DNA from: Roseibacillus sp.
GTDB lineage: Bacteria; Verrucomicrobiota; Verrucomicrobiia; Verrucomicrobiales; Akkermansiaceae
Reading direction: 5' to 3'
Length of the DNA stretch: 53,247 nucleotides
Assembly (NCBI GenBank): GCA_022448985.1
Contig: JAKVCR010000021.1
Span: 1-53,247 of the forward strand
The notes below the pieces were generated by a model, which was not told the origin of the DNA, did no database searches, and saw only the letters and a program-made list of their open reading frames with translations. Position numbers and translations under genes: made by a program. Of the stretch, positions 35,654 to 45,906 are shown piece by piece (position 1 is the first letter of the stretch; the number at the start of each line of letters is the position of its first letter).

Positions 35654-35766
35654 TCGAATTGTGGGTGGGATTGCTTCCGGGCCTGCTCGCGAGTGGGGGA
35701 AGGGACTTTCTAGCCCCGAATGTGAATAAGTGCAAGTGTGCGAGAACGCCTTAGAGTGTCGAGGCA

Positions 35767-36426
35767 TTAAACCACGTCCAGCAATTCACGGGGATGCTCG
35801 ACGAGGAAGGAGGGACCCTCCCGGGCCAGTGATTCACGTGAATTGAAACCCCAGGTGACGGCCACGGCCTTCACCCGGGCTTTGCGGGCAGCGCGGAGGT
35901 CACGAATCTCGTCGCCAACGTAGAGGATCTCGCGGGGATTGAGGGAGAAGGTGCGGGCTATGGCGCGCAGGTGCCTGGCCTTACCGCTGAGTTTCCTAAT
36001 GCTGCTTATGAAAGTGAACTCTTCCCGGATGCCGTGGGCATTGAGAAAAGCCTCGATATTTTCCGTTACATTGGAACTGAGGATACCCATGTGCTCCGAT
36101 CGCTCCCGCAGGGCGGGGAGGACCTCCCGGACTCCTTTGATGAGAGAGAGTTTCCCGATTCTTCCGCGGAGGCGCCGCATGGCGGTGGCGAGATGGAAAG
36201 CCACTTTGCGCTTGGGAATACCGAGGTGTTTCAGGAGGCGCTTGGTATCGAGGTTGCGCAGGTTCTCTACATCTTCCGGGTCGATCACGGTATAGCCGTT
36301 TTCCCGGGCGAGATCGTTGTAGATGTTTAACCCTTCGCCGAGGGTATCAGCCAGGGTGCCGTCAAAGTCGAATACGAGGCACCGGTTCAAGGGATGATTC
36401 CTTTCGCTATCACGGTCACTTCGCAC
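35767..36426 (-). CDS. HAD-superfamily phosphatase (phosphoglycolate-phosphatase-like)
   Basis: The 219-residue protein has all HAD motifs: I in VFDFDGTLADT (nucleophile and acid Asp), II in GILSSNVTEN, III Lys in SIRKLSGKARHL and IV in YVGDEIRDLRAARKA. A helical cap lies between motifs I and II. It hydrolyses a small phosphate ester. Phosphoglycolate is the usual guess for this branch, but the substrate cannot be told. The GTG at 36426 overlaps the end of tsaD by 11 bases; a TTG at 36390 with AGGA upstream would begin right at the first motif. Confidence 0.88.
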   Translation of the reverse strand: MRSDRDSERNHPLNRCLVFDFDGTLADTLGEGLNIYNDLARENGYTVIDPEDVENLRNLDTKRLLKHLGIPKRKVAFHLATAMRRLRGRIGKLSLIKGVREVLPALRERSEHMGILSSNVTENIEAFLNAHGIREEFTFISSIRKLSGKARHLRAIARTFSLNPREILYVGDEIRDLRAARKARVKAVAVTWGFNSRESLAREGPSFLVEHPRELLDVV

Positions 36427-37495
36427 ACAGGGGTAAATTGGGATCTATGTCTTCACTGAAGTTACCATGTCGACCCGCCTGGAGGTTCATCAGACCAGCG
36501 AAGGCGATCATGGCGGCATTGTCGGTGGAGAAGCATGGAGGACAGGCAAGAAACTCAAACCCGTTTTCCCCGCAGGCCGTGGCCAGACCGGAGCGGAGGG
36601 CGCTGTTGCAGCTCACTCCTCCGGAGAGCGTGATCAGGTTGCACCCAGTTTCATGGGCGGCGCGCAGGGACTTGTCGACGAGAACATCAATGACAGCCTG
36701 CTGGAAGGAGGCGCAGAGATGAGGAAGTTCGTCCTTGAGATTCTCGACCTTGGGCAGGGTGTAGCGCACTGCGGTCTTGAGCCCGGAGAAAGAGAAGTCG
36801 AGTTCCCGGGGCATGGAACGCGGAAATTGATAGGCCCTGGGGTTGCCACCCCTTGCGTGGTTCTCGATTTCGGGGCCTCCGGGATAAGAAAGGCCGAGAA
36901 GGCGGGCCACTTTGTCAAAGGCTTCGCCTGCGGCATCATCGATGGTACGGCCGATGAGCTGGTAGTCGCCCATGGCCCGGACATGAACGAGCATGGTGTG
37001 ACCACCCGAGGCAATGAGGGAGAGGTGAGAAGGGATTTTAGGATTGGGATTCTCGATTGGCGATTGCGGATCATTGAGAAATGGCGAGAGGAGGTGGCCC
37101 TCCATGTGATTGATTGAGAGGAAGGGTTTTCCCGAGGCTGCCGCGAGGGCTTTTGCCATGCTGTGTCCAACAAGAAGGGAGGAGGCCAGGCCAGGGCCAC
37201 GGGTTGCGACGAAGGCATCAATGTCGAGGGGTCGTAGACCGGTCTCCTCAAGGGCCTGCTCAACGAGGGGACGCAGCACGAGGACGTGGTTTCGGGAGGC
37301 TACTTCCGGGACGACTCCCCCGTAGGCACGATGCAGGTCGGCCTGGGAAGAGACGAGAGAGACCAGGATTTCCACCCCGGCATCCGTTCCATGTCGCAGG
37401 ATGGCCACCGCGCTCTCATCGCAGGATGTTTCGAGGGCCAGAAGAGTGAGCGCTCGATCCTTGATTCCTGATCGGGAATGTTCGTGTCCGGACAT
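36416..37495 (-). CDS. tsaD: tRNA N6-adenosine threonylcarbamoyltransferase
   Basis: TsaD transfers the threonylcarbamoyl group to A37 of ANN-decoding tRNAs, with TsaB, TsaC and TsaE. The 359-residue protein has the ASKHA-fold signatures LLALETSCDESAVAIL, YGGVVPEVASRNHV, SINHMEGHLLSPF (metal His pair) and LIASGGHTMLVHV. The C-terminal half has ITLSGGVSCNSALRSGL. The ATG at 37495 is used; a TTG at 37504 has AGGAG four bases upstream and is a real alternative. It lies directly after the processing protease gene and overlaps the HAD gene. Confidence 0.96.
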   Translation of the reverse strand: MSGHEHSRSGIKDRALTLLALETSCDESAVAILRHGTDAGVEILVSLVSSQADLHRAYGGVVPEVASRNHVLVLRPLVEQALEETGLRPLDIDAFVATRGPGLASSLLVGHSMAKALAAASGKPFLSINHMEGHLLSPFLNDPQSPIENPNPKIPSHLSLIASGGHTMLVHVRAMGDYQLIGRTIDDAAGEAFDKVARLLGLSYPGGPEIENHARGGNPRAYQFPRSMPRELDFSFSGLKTAVRYTLPKVENLKDELPHLCASFQQAVIDVLVDKSLRAAHETGCNLITLSGGVSCNSALRSGLATACGENGFEFLACPPCFSTDNAAMIAFAGLMNLQAGRHGNFSEDIDPNLPLCAK

Positions 37496-37511
37496 CACTG
37501 ACAATTCGCTC

Positions 37512-38765
37512 CTATTTCGCCAGAGCCTCCAGTGCCGCGATAATCACCGGGTCCTTCCAGGCCCTGAGGGTCTCGGCTTCTTCCGGGGAGAGAGAGTCGC
37601 GCCGGCGGAAGGAATCGAGATTGGCGCGGTCCTCGTCTGTAATCGCCACGGAGATATCTGGAGTGATGCCCACTTCGTGAGGCGTGCGACCCGAGGGGGT
37701 GTGGTAGGTTGCGATGGTGAGGCGAAGGGCGGTTTCGTCGAGGGGCATGATACGCTGGACCGATCCCTTGCCGTAGCTGGTTTCGCCCACGATGGTAGCA
37801 CGGTTGAGATCCTGCAGGGTGCCAGCCACGAGTTCGGAGGCGCTTGCCGAGTCACGGTCGATGAGGACGGCGACGGGATAGCTGCGTTTCTTACGCTTGC
37901 GTTCGGGGGTTTTCATGGGAGGAGAGTTGTGCTCGGGATGGCGTCCGCGGGTGAATACCACCTCGGTAGCAGGAGGCACAAACTCTCCCAGGATGGCAAC
38001 CGAGATGTTGAGGAGTCCACCGGGATTGCCCCGCAAGTCGAGGAGCAGGGCACCCATACCCCTGTCTTCCAGGTCATCGAGAGCGGCTTCCACTTCACGG
38101 TGGGAAGGCGCAGTAAATTCAGCGAGGTGGAGGTATCCCGCCTTTAGCCTGGAGGCCTCCGGATTCTCAAGGAGCATCACATCCGGAACTGCGATTTTCC
38201 TGCTGACGCTGCGCAGGAGAGAGGCTTGGTACTCCTTGCGGTCGACCTTGCGCCGGAGGGTGATTTTCACCGTTTCGCCAGGACGTCCTGCCAAGCGGTT
38301 GAGGGCAGCAGTCAGGGCCAGTTCGGATGTATCCTGGTCACCGATCTTCAGGATTCGATCGCCAGCGGCGATCCCTGCACGGGCAGCGGCGGAACCGGAA
38401 CGCACAGCGGTCACGCTCAGGAAGTCGTTGCTCTTCCCAAGAGTGAGTCCCAGTCCCGGCAGGATGGGAGGGCGCTTTTCCTCGCTGATGAAGGTGTAGG
38501 TTTCAGGATGGTAGAAGCCTGAGAAGTTGTCGAGGGAGTCGAGCATACCCTCGAGGGCATGATTGACGAGGCGCTCGTAGCTGAGGCGGTTGCCGTCTGG
38601 ATGGTGAGCCCGCACCTGCTCAAGTACCTGAATGAACCGCTCGACGTGTTCGTAGCCTTCACCCTCGTCAGGGAGGGGAGCAGGGCCGGGAGGAGCTTCT
38701 TTCTGGGTGAAGGCAAAGGACGGGAGGAAGGCGATCGTGATCGCGAGAATCATGCGCGAGGCCAT
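37512..38765 (-). CDS. C-terminal processing peptidase (S41 family, CtpA/Prc-like) with PDZ domain
   Basis: The 417-residue protein has a signal peptide (MILAITIAFLPSFAFTQ), a helical N-terminal part, a PDZ domain (about 105-180, GSAAARAGIAAGDRILKIGD) and an S41 catalytic domain. The Ser-Lys dyad is visible: Ser in DRDSASASELVAGTLQD and Lys in TSYGKGSVQRIMP. LLLDLRGNPGGLLNISVAIL is the family strand. It would trim C-termini of periplasmic proteins. The ATG at 38765 is preferred to a TTG two codons earlier. It lies 58 bases after clpX and 16 bases before tsaD. Confidence 0.93.
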   Translation of the reverse strand: MASRMILAITIAFLPSFAFTQKEAPPGPAPLPDEGEGYEHVERFIQVLEQVRAHHPDGNRLSYERLVNHALEGMLDSLDNFSGFYHPETYTFISEEKRPPILPGLGLTLGKSNDFLSVTAVRSGSAAARAGIAAGDRILKIGDQDTSELALTAALNRLAGRPGETVKITLRRKVDRKEYQASLLRSVSRKIAVPDVMLLENPEASRLKAGYLHLAEFTAPSHREVEAALDDLEDRGMGALLLDLRGNPGGLLNISVAILGEFVPPATEVVFTRGRHPEHNSPPMKTPERKRKKRSYPVAVLIDRDSASASELVAGTLQDLNRATIVGETSYGKGSVQRIMPLDETALRLTIATYHTPSGRTPHEVGITPDISVAITDEDRANLDSFRRRDSLSPEEAETLRAWKDPVIIAALEALAK

Positions 38766-38823
38766 GCCCAAAGCTTAGGGGCGCATTACGGAAAGGGAAG
38801 CGAGTTTGCGTGGTTCGCTGCGA

Positions 38824-40140
38824 CTAGGCCGCATCTGCGCGCTTCTTCCGGATCGTGGGTGACTTGGTGCCTTTGACCACACCGCGGTTGATGGAGACCG
38901 ACTCAATGTCATCGCGCGATGGAATGTCGTACATGATATCGAGTATAATAGCCTCGAAGATAGACCGCAGGGCACGTGCGCCGGTTCCTCTGTTCACCGC
39001 TTCCTCTGCCATCGCACGCAGGGCGTCGCGGGAGACCTTGAGCTTCACGCCATTGAGAGAGAGTTGTTTCTGGTACTGCTTGACCAGAGCATTGCGCGGT
39101 TCCGTGAGGATGCGGATGAGTTCGTCCTCATTGAGTCGCATAAGAGAGGAGTGCACCGGCAGGCGACCGATGAATTCGGGAATGAGGCCGAAGTGGAGCA
39201 GATCCTCGGGTTGCACCTTCTCCATGAGATCCTCGTGAGCTTCGGCCTCCCGGGCGGTTTCCTCGGCAGCAGCAAATCCGAGTGCATTGCGGCCCAGGCG
39301 TCGGCGTACGATGTCCTCCATGCCGACGAAAGCACCTCCACATACGAAGAGAATACGCTCGGTGTTGACCTGGATATACTCCTGCTGCGGATGCTTGCGA
39401 CCGCCTTGAGGAGGAACATTGCAGACGGTGCCTTCCAGAATCTTGAGGAGTGCCTGCTGGACTCCCTCACCTGAGACATCCCGTGTAATACTGACGTTCT
39501 CGGTCTTGCGCCCGATTTTATCGATCTCGTCAACGTAGATGATTCCCTGCTCGGCCTTCTCGACATCGAAGTCGGAGGCCTGCAGCAGGCGAAGGATGAT
39601 ATTCTCGACATCTTCGCCCACGTAACCGGCTTCCGTCAGGGTGGTCGCGTCCACGATACAGAAGGGAACATCCAGCACGCGTGCAAGGGTACGGGCCAGA
39701 AGAGTCTTGCCTGATCCGGTAGGCCCCAGCAGGAGGATATTCGATTTTTCTATTTCGACATCGGCGAGTTCCTCGGGAGCACTGGAGGCATCCTGATGAA
39801 GACGCTGGTAGTGATTGTAGACAGCTACGGCGAGGACCTTCTTGGCCTGGTCCTGTCCAATGACGTACTCGTCCAGTCGCTGCCGGATCTCCACCGGGGT
39901 TGGAGTAGAGATGCCTTCGGCAAAGGCCGTGCCAAGGTCCGACTGGCCCTCTTCGGCAAATTCCTTTTCGAGGATGGTGGAGCACACCTCGATGCATTCG
40001 TTGCAAATATAGACCCCAGGTCCCGCAATAAGCTTTTTCACCTCCGAGTGGCTTTTGCCACAGAAGGAACACATCGTAAGGTTGGATGCGCGAGCCATTA
40101 CTTTTGTGAAGGGCTGGAGAGCAATGCTCTTGGCGAACAT
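38824..40140 (-). CDS. clpX: ATP-dependent Clp protease ATP-binding subunit ClpX
   Basis: ClpX unfolds substrates and feeds them to ClpP. The 438-residue protein has the N-terminal zinc domain ([14 protein letters not shown] and [10 protein letters not shown]), Walker A ([17 protein letters not shown]), Walker B ([12 protein letters not shown]), the pore and sensor regions ([18 protein letters not shown]) and a C-terminal small domain. The start at 40140 has a strong GGGAGG five bases upstream; this adds 14 residues to the usual N-terminus, where a second ATG at 40098 has no such site. It follows clpP after 65 bases. Confidence 0.97.
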   Translation of the reverse strand: MFAKSIALQPFTKVMARASNLTMCSFCGKSHSEVKKLIAGPGVYICNECIEVCSTILEKEFAEEGQSDLGTAFAEGISTPTPVEIRQRLDEYVIGQDQAKKVLAVAVYNHYQRLHQDASSAPEELADVEIEKSNILLLGPTGSGKTLLARTLARVLDVPFCIVDATTLTEAGYVGEDVENIILRLLQASDFDVEKAEQGIIYVDEIDKIGRKTENVSITRDVSGEGVQQALLKILEGTVCNVPPQGGRKHPQQEYIQVNTERILFVCGGAFVGMEDIVRRRLGRNALGFAAAEETAREAEAHEDLMEKVQPEDLLHFGLIPEFIGRLPVHSSLMRLNEDELIRILTEPRNALVKQYQKQLSLNGVKLKVSRDALRAMAEEAVNRGTGARALRSIFEAIILDIMYDIPSRDDIESVSINRGVVKGTKSPTIRKKRADAA

Positions 40141-40171
40141 ACACCCTCCCTGCTTTGAAGATTAGCAGAGA

Positions 40172-40195
40172 GGCGGGGGTTCCGCCCCCTTTTTT
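40172..40195 (+). terminator. Terminator-like hairpin in the clpP-clpX gap, on the strand opposite the genes
   Basis: GGGGG (40175-40179) pairs with CCCCC (40185-40189) and six T follow at once (40190-40195). An alternative pairing is GGCGG/CCGCC. On the plus strand this is a textbook intrinsic terminator. On the minus strand, where clpP and clpX are read, the T run precedes the hairpin as A residues, so it should not stop the operon. Confidence 0.45.
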
Positions 40196-40205
40196 ATCAG
40201 GAATC

Positions 40206-40862
40206 TCAGGATTCTTCCTCGTCCCCAAGCTCTTTGCGATTTTCGAGGACGCGGTCGACGAGGCCGTAATCAGCAGCTTCCTGGGCGGACATGTAATTGT
40301 CGCGGTCGGCGTCCCGGTCGACAGTCTTCAGATCCTTGCCGGTGTGCTTGGAGAGAATGCCGTTCAGACGCTTCTTGAGCTCAAACATGAATTCGACCGT
40401 GCGCTCCACGTCCGAGGCGGTGCCCTGTGCTCCACCGGAGACCTGGTGAATCATGACGTGGGAGTTCGGGAGGCAGAAGCGTTTGCCCTCGGTGCCGGCC
40501 GTGAGGAGGACCGCGCCCATGGAGGCGGCGATTCCGATGCAGTAGGTATTTACGTCGCAAGTGACGAACTGCATGGTGTCGTAAATCGCAAGACCGGCGG
40601 TTACGCTCCCACCGGGTGAATTAATGTAGATGTGGATGTCCTTCTTTGGATCGGCCATTTGCAGGAAGAGCATCTGGGCAATCACCGAGTTGGCCACAAA
40701 GTCATCGATGGGCGTGCCGATAAAGATGATGCGGTCCTTCAGGAGCCGCGAGTAGATGTCAAAGGCTCGTTCGCCGCGACCATCCTGCTCGATGACGGTC
40801 GGGACGAGGTAGGTGTTGCGGGGTGATTCAGGGGCGGTTGAGATCGGTTCGAACTTACTCAT
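40206..40862 (-). CDS. clpP: ATP-dependent Clp protease proteolytic subunit
   Basis: ClpP is the barrel-shaped serine protease partner of ClpX. The 218-residue protein has the catalytic Ser in [19 protein letters not shown], His in [20 protein letters not shown] and Asp in the [15 protein letters not shown] region. The front half shows [11 protein letters not shown] and [20 protein letters not shown]. It overlaps the end of tig by eight bases, showing translational coupling. The acidic tail ([12 protein letters not shown]) is not conserved. Confidence 0.97.
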   Translation of the reverse strand: MSKFEPISTAPESPRNTYLVPTVIEQDGRGERAFDIYSRLLKDRIIFIGTPIDDFVANSVIAQMLFLQMADPKKDIHIYINSPGGSVTAGLAIYDTMQFVTCDVNTYCIGIAASMGAVLLTAGTEGKRFCLPNSHVMIHQVSGGAQGTASDVERTVEFMFELKKRLNGILSKHTGKDLKTVDRDADRDNYMSAQEAADYGLVDRVLENRKELGDEEES

Positions 40863-42297
40863 CTTCGTTTGCGGATTCTTCTTCGGTTACATCGGGAGTG
40901 GACTCTTGAGAGGACGGGTTTTCAGGATCGGCCTCGACTTCGGACCCGGTGTCAGGATCTTCGTGTTCAACTGTCTCCCCGGCGGCATGTTCAATGTCGT
41001 CGACCTTCGCGTGCTCCAGAAGGAAGTCAATGGTCTTGCTCAGGAGCATAGAATGCTGGAGGCCGCGCAGGCGACCACTCTTCTGAAGTTCCTCGGCGAA
41101 GGCCTTGATCGGCTTCTTTGCCTGGTTGGCCATGCTTGCCACCCGGTTGGCGAGCTCTTCCTGGGAAAGTTGGATCTCCTCCTCCTCTGCGATGCGTTGG
41201 AGGAGAAAGTCCGTTTTCAGGTTCACCTGGGCCCTCTGGGTAGCGGCAGCAAAGATTTCGTCCTGTCGCCCTTCGATCTCGTCTTCCGACATGCCGGATC
41301 CAAGGCCACGTTCCACCATTTCGTCGGCCTGGCCCTGGGTCTCGGCGTTAAGCAGTTCCGGGGGCAGATCAAACTGCACCATGGTTGTCAGCTTGTCGAG
41401 AAGCTGACTGACCTTGAATTCCTCAATCTGTTGGTTGAGCTGGTGTTCAAGATTTCCCCGGATGGCCTCGGTAAGCCCGTTCACATCGGAGCCGGGGAGA
41501 ATCTCGGCGGCGAGTTCATCGGTCAAGTCGGGAAGTTTCTGTTCCTTGATGCCCTTCAGGGTCACGTGAAAATCAATTTCAAGTCCGCGGAGCTCCTCGA
41601 TTGCGAATTCTTCCGGTACTGTACATTTGAAATCACGTTCCTCGTTCAGGGCGGCACCCTCAAGGGCCTTGGAAAAACCGGGCAGGATGGAGTCGTCTTC
41701 CATCTTGAGCCAGTAATCCTCCCCTCCGCCGAGGTAGCCCACTGATTGCCCCACCGCTTCCTCAGTCGGTTTGCCGTCCAACTGGGACCCATAGTCGATC
41801 ACGGCGAAGTCACCTGCCTGTACGGAGCGGTCGGTGATATCAGAATAGTCAGCATAGCGGGTCAGCACGTTCTGGAGCTCGTTCTCGATATCCTCGTCGG
41901 TGATAGCACGATCCGGAATCTCAAGGACGATGCCCTTGTAGTCGGGAAGTCCGAACTCCGGCGCAATGGTGAGGGCAGACGAAAAGGTCAGGACGCCATC
42001 AGGGTGATGGGCAGTATCCTCAGGGGGCTTGGCATCGATGATTCGGAGGCCTTCCTTCTCCGTAGCCTCATTCAGGGCATTCTGCATCATGCGTTGCTCC
42101 AATTCAGCCGTGATCTGCTCGCCAAAGCGCTTCTCAATAACGGTTCGCGGGATCTTGCCGGGGCGGAATCCCTGGATCCGTGCCTGACTACTGAAGGCCC
42201 GAATAATTTTCTGGCGCTCGCCCTTGAGCTGGTCGGGGGGTATTTCGACACTGAGCTTGGCCGCGCAGTTTGCCTGCCGTTCGACGGTGATTTTCAT
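40855..42297 (-). CDS. tig: Trigger factor
   Basis: Trigger factor is the ribosome-bound chaperone and prolyl isomerase for nascent chains. The 480-residue protein has the N-terminal ribosome-binding domain with [16 protein letters not shown], the FKBP-like domain ([19 protein letters not shown]) and a helical C-terminal domain. The last 45 residues form a very acidic tail ([20 protein letters not shown]), longer than in E. coli. The ATG at 42297 begins the family ([15 protein letters not shown]). tig-clpP-clpX order is widely conserved. Confidence 0.96.
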   Translation of the reverse strand: MKITVERQANCAAKLSVEIPPDQLKGERQKIIRAFSSQARIQGFRPGKIPRTVIEKRFGEQITAELEQRMMQNALNEATEKEGLRIIDAKPPEDTAHHPDGVLTFSSALTIAPEFGLPDYKGIVLEIPDRAITDEDIENELQNVLTRYADYSDITDRSVQAGDFAVIDYGSQLDGKPTEEAVGQSVGYLGGGEDYWLKMEDDSILPGFSKALEGAALNEERDFKCTVPEEFAIEELRGLEIDFHVTLKGIKEQKLPDLTDELAAEILPGSDVNGLTEAIRGNLEHQLNQQIEEFKVSQLLDKLTTMVQFDLPPELLNAETQGQADEMVERGLGSGMSEDEIEGRQDEIFAAATQRAQVNLKTDFLLQRIAEEEEIQLSQEELANRVASMANQAKKPIKAFAEELQKSGRLRGLQHSMLLSKTIDFLLEHAKVDDIEHAAGETVEHEDPDTGSEVEADPENPSSQESTPDVTEEESANEDE

Positions 42298-42558
42298 CGT
42301 TTTTTGCCGGAATCCGTCCGGTCGCGGGGGCGGAACGCTAGAGGGAGGAAGGAGAGTGGTCAAGGACGCCGCCCACGATCGTTCCCGTAGGAATCTGAGA
42401 GTCAGTGCCGTAGCTCTCTCCAAGAATTGGAGGGGGAGGAGGCAGGAGCCCCCCGTGTACACAAATGGGAATAATGTTTATGTTCATTGACCTTGACGGG
42501 ATGATAGCTAAACGGACTGAATGACCCGCGCAGGCAACAGCCTGAGACTTCCACTGTC
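42298..42558. other. Divergent intergenic region between tig and bamA
   Basis: These 261 bases should hold outward promoters for tig and bamA. On the plus strand overlapping TTGACC (42487-42492) and TTGACG (42493-42498) are possible -35 elements for bamA, without a convincing -10. The palindrome GTGTACAC is at 42453-42460. No gene is supported. Confidence 0.4.
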
Positions 42559-44916
42559 ATGACAATTTTTATGGGTTGGATTTACCGTGCTTCACGTCGT
42601 GTGCCCGCATTCCTGCTGCTCGCACTTCTGGTCACTCCCTGGGGGCTACGAGGGCAGGATGAGGAGGCCCCTGCCGGACCATTGGACCTTGAGCAGCGGA
42701 CCATCGTTTCGATCACGTTCCGCTATGGGGGCCCGAAGACGGTGGATGAATCACGGCTGCGTGATCACATGTCGGTGAGAGTTGGACAGAAGTATAATCC
42801 CGAGATTCTCGATAAGGATGCAGCCAGTCTCTACGAGAGCGGATTGGTGGAGGACGTTAGCTTCCTTGGCGATCCCCGGGGAGATGAGTCCCTCGCCCTC
42901 ATTGTGGAGGTGGTCACCCGTGGGCAGATCGTGGAGATCGGTTTCGTGGGAAATGCCATTTTCAGTGACCGCAAACTGGCCACCGTGGCCGAGGTCAAAG
43001 CTGGAGTGATCAGCGATAGCGCTATCCTGGAGGCCCGTCGAAAGATCGAGAAACAGTACAAGGACTATGGGTACCCCGACGTTCTTGTTTCGCACCGCCT
43101 GCGGGAAACGGATCGCGCTGGTCAATTCCAGCTCGTATTTGTCGTTGAGGAAGGGGCAAAGAGTGAAGTGCGCAAAATTCTCTTCGAGGGGAACAAGGCT
43201 TTTTCGCGGGTGGAGCTCAAGCGGGAGATGCAGACCAAGCAGAAGGGTCTCCTTTCCTTTATCAACAAGAGTGGTCGTATCGATGCGGAGAAACTGCAAC
43301 TGGACCTTCTTCATTTGGAAGACTTCTACCGCAACCACGGGTATCGCATGGTGCGTATCGACAGTGCCCGGCGGGAAGCCGCGGAGAACGGCAGGGTTGA
43401 TCTGGTGATCCCCATCTATGAGGGTCCGAAATACACGGTGGAGAGTGTCTCCTTCGGTAAAATGACGGTATTCAAGTCGGAGGAACTCATGCCCGCACTG
43501 AGTCTGGTCGGTGGACAGGAGTTCTCTAACAAAAAGGTACGTGACGATGTACGCATGATTCGCAGCTACTATGGATCGCGCGGATATGCGGATGCGGTGG
43601 TCATTCCTGAGATGCGTGATGTATCCCCCGGAGTGGTGGCGATCACCTACAAGATCACGGAGGGCACGCTCTATCGTGTGGGCAAGGTAAACATCCAGGG
43701 GAACATCCTCACCAAGGACAAGGTGATCCGCCGGGTGATTCCAATGCGCCCCGGGGCCTACTATAACTCCGTAGATGAGGAGACGACCAAGCGGCGTCTC
43801 CAGAACCTGCGCTACTTCAAGGAGGTGCAGGTTTCCGGTTCGCCCAGCACGCAGCCAGGATACCGGGATGTTAATATTCTTCTAAGCGAGGCCAAGACCG
43901 GCCAGGTGAGCTTTGGGGCGGGTTTCAGTTCGATCGACAGCATAGTTGGCTATCTGCACCTTGAGCAGACCAACTTTGATATTGGCAACCCCAAGAACTT
44001 CTTTCGTGGGGGCGGACAGCGCTTCAGCACGCGGCTGCAACTCGGTAATGAACGCCGGGATGTGCGGATTTCCCTGATCGAGCCCTGGTTCATGGGCCGC
44101 AAGCTTTCCCTGGGAGGCGAGGTTTTCTACCGCGACCTTCTTTTCCTGAGCGATGAATACGACCAGAGTAATGCTGGTGGAGCGATATTCATCCGGCGAC
44201 CTCTGGGGCGTAAGGGTTACATCAAGGCGGAGTATCGTCTTGAGAAGGTTGGAATTGATGTGGAGGCATCAGTGCCACCTGGCTCGGCTTTTCTTGAGGA
44301 GGACGGTGATTTCCTGCGGAGCGCATTATCAGTGAATTACGTCTATGACAGCCGGGACAGTAATATGCTGCCGCGCCGCGGGCACCGCTTCAACCTTGGG
44401 GCCAGCTGGGCTGGGGGGATTCTCGGAGGTGATGTCGAGACTTACTCTCTCAGTGCGTTGGGTTCCAAGCACTGGAACCTGCCTTGGGACATCATTTTCA
44501 ACCTCAATGGATCCGTGACGGTGGTGGATGCCATCAGCGGGCGGGTTCCGATCTTCGACCGGCAGATGCTCGGGGGTGCACGTAACCTCCGGGGTTTCGA
44601 CACCCGGGATGTCGGACCTCGAGACAGTGTGACGGGTTCGGTGCTGGGAGGCAACACTGCGGCCTATGGCACTGCGGAGGCAACCTTCCCGATCTTCGGT
44701 CAGGTGCGTGGGGCAGTCTTTGGTGATATCGGTTTCGTCAACGCAGGCTCGTTTGAATTTAGCCCCGATGAAATCCATAGTGACGTGGGTATCGGGGTGC
44801 GGGCTACCATTCCCTATTTCGGTCCGATGGCCCTTGACTATGCCTTCCCGCTGCAGGGAGCGGATGCTGCCGACGACGGTCCGCGGCTCCAAGTCTACGT
44901 TAATTACCAGTATTAG
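42559..44916 (+). CDS. bamA: Outer membrane protein assembly factor BamA
   Basis: BamA folds beta-barrels into the outer membrane, so this organism has two membranes. The 785-residue protein has a signal peptide (VPAFLLLALLVTPWGLRGQ), about five POTRA repeats (residues about 45-430, for example YTVESVSFGKMTVFKSEELM and YRVGKVNIQGNILTKDKVIR) and a C-terminal 16-strand Omp85 barrel. The barrel has the conserved RRPLGRKGYIKAEYRLEKVG, QMLGGARNLRGFDTRDVGPR and FGDIGFVNAGSFEF segments and ends in an aromatic residue. The start at 42559 has an alternative ATG four codons later. It diverges from tig. Confidence 0.96.
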   Translation: MTIFMGWIYRASRRVPAFLLLALLVTPWGLRGQDEEAPAGPLDLEQRTIVSITFRYGGPKTVDESRLRDHMSVRVGQKYNPEILDKDAASLYESGLVEDVSFLGDPRGDESLALIVEVVTRGQIVEIGFVGNAIFSDRKLATVAEVKAGVISDSAILEARRKIEKQYKDYGYPDVLVSHRLRETDRAGQFQLVFVVEEGAKSEVRKILFEGNKAFSRVELKREMQTKQKGLLSFINKSGRIDAEKLQLDLLHLEDFYRNHGYRMVRIDSARREAAENGRVDLVIPIYEGPKYTVESVSFGKMTVFKSEELMPALSLVGGQEFSNKKVRDDVRMIRSYYGSRGYADAVVIPEMRDVSPGVVAITYKITEGTLYRVGKVNIQGNILTKDKVIRRVIPMRPGAYYNSVDEETTKRRLQNLRYFKEVQVSGSPSTQPGYRDVNILLSEAKTGQVSFGAGFSSIDSIVGYLHLEQTNFDIGNPKNFFRGGGQRFSTRLQLGNERRDVRISLIEPWFMGRKLSLGGEVFYRDLLFLSDEYDQSNAGGAIFIRRPLGRKGYIKAEYRLEKVGIDVEASVPPGSAFLEEDGDFLRSALSVNYVYDSRDSNMLPRRGHRFNLGASWAGGILGGDVETYSLSALGSKHWNLPWDIIFNLNGSVTVVDAISGRVPIFDRQMLGGARNLRGFDTRDVGPRDSVTGSVLGGNTAAYGTAEATFPIFGQVRGAVFGDIGFVNAGSFEFSPDEIHSDVGIGVRATIPYFGPMALDYAFPLQGADAADDGPRLQVYVNYQY

Positions 44917-44932
44917 GGAGAGGGAAGCCTCA

Positions 44933-44952
44933 GAACCCGTTACGGAGGGTTC
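44933..44952. terminator. Short hairpin between convergent bamA and ygfZ
   Basis: GAACCC (44933-44938) and GGGTTC (44947-44952) form a six-pair stem around an eight-base loop, 17 bases after the bamA stop. No T run follows, so this is a weak candidate. Confidence 0.3.
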
Positions 44953-45015
44953 AAGATCCGGTCGTGATTCCGCCTTGGAAGGGAGCACTTGCCCTGCTGG
45001 GTTGGCTATCAGGCG

Positions 45016-45906
45016 TTATGGTTTGGATTCGTCGTCGTTCCGGATCCTTGCCGCCCGGGAGAGCCAAGAGCCATTACCGGCGGGCAGGTCAAACACGTTG
45101 ATTTCGTTGAATTTTCGGCGGCGGAAGCCGAGGGCGTAGGCATGGGCTTCCCCTTCGGAGGGATTCGGGATTACGGTTGTGACTTCACCTGCCTCCGCAC
45201 CCTCGTGGTAGAGGGGACAAGGTGGGGTGGTATCAGCCGGGACGAAAAGTTTGACCAGATGTCGGTTTACCTTCCCTGCATGCTTTATGCGGGAAATGAC
45301 CTCTTGCCCAACATAACAGCCCTTTGTGTAGGAAATGGCATCCTTCTCAAGCCCTGCCTCCGGGGGGAGCAGGCCGACGGTGAGCTCCGCTCCCCACTTT
45401 GGGATACCCTGTAGAGTGCGGGCCATCTCATAGGACTCAAGGGTGGTTTCCTTTACGTCTTCCATAGAGAAAGCTGAGCGTGAGAAGAGATCAAACCCTG
45501 TAGATGCAAGCCGCTTCGTGGTCCAGAAGAGGGCATCATGACAACCTGGCGGATTGCTACAGAGAAGGTGGGATACGACCCACTTGTCCGACTCGTCGGT
45601 GAGTTCGACGTCGTCTGCGATAATATAACGGTCCAAGCGGGCCTGAAGGGACTCTCTCAGTTCGATGGGAGCATCGATGAGATAACTGTCCCCGTGTTCG
45701 CGAATGTGGCACACTGCATCGAGTTGTCCTTTCGCATTGAGGATGCAGCTGTAGACGGCCTGCCCTCTGCTTGCAAGATGCACATCCTGGGTGACCTGAC
45801 CATTCAGGAATCGGAGGCGGTCCGGTCCGCTCAGGCACAGGACTGTCCGTGGCGAGATATTGACGAAGTGGGGTTCAAGGTTCCCCGGAACGAGATCTTT
45901 CATCAT
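45016..45906 (-). CDS. ygfZ: YgfZ/GcvT-family folate-binding protein
   Basis: The 296-residue protein belongs to the YgfZ branch of the aminomethyltransferase fold, which uses tetrahydrofolate to support iron-sulfur enzyme assembly. The family signature K-G-C-Y-x-G-Q-E is present (YTKGCYVGQEVISRIKHAGK), as are LCLSGPDRLRFLNGQVTQDV near the N-terminus and the C-terminal beta domain (YHEGAEAGEVTTVIPNPSEG). The ATG at 45906 overlaps the stop of the upstream dehydrogenase gene (ATGATGA), so the two are translationally coupled. Its presence fits the heavy iron-sulfur demand of complex I, though that link is only inference. Confidence 0.88.
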   Translation of the reverse strand: MMKDLVPGNLEPHFVNISPRTVLCLSGPDRLRFLNGQVTQDVHLASRGQAVYSCILNAKGQLDAVCHIREHGDSYLIDAPIELRESLQARLDRYIIADDVELTDESDKWVVSHLLCSNPPGCHDALFWTTKRLASTGFDLFSRSAFSMEDVKETTLESYEMARTLQGIPKWGAELTVGLLPPEAGLEKDAISYTKGCYVGQEVISRIKHAGKVNRHLVKLFVPADTTPPCPLYHEGAEAGEVTTVIPNPSEGEAHAYALGFRRRKFNEINVFDLPAGNGSWLSRAARIRNDDESKP

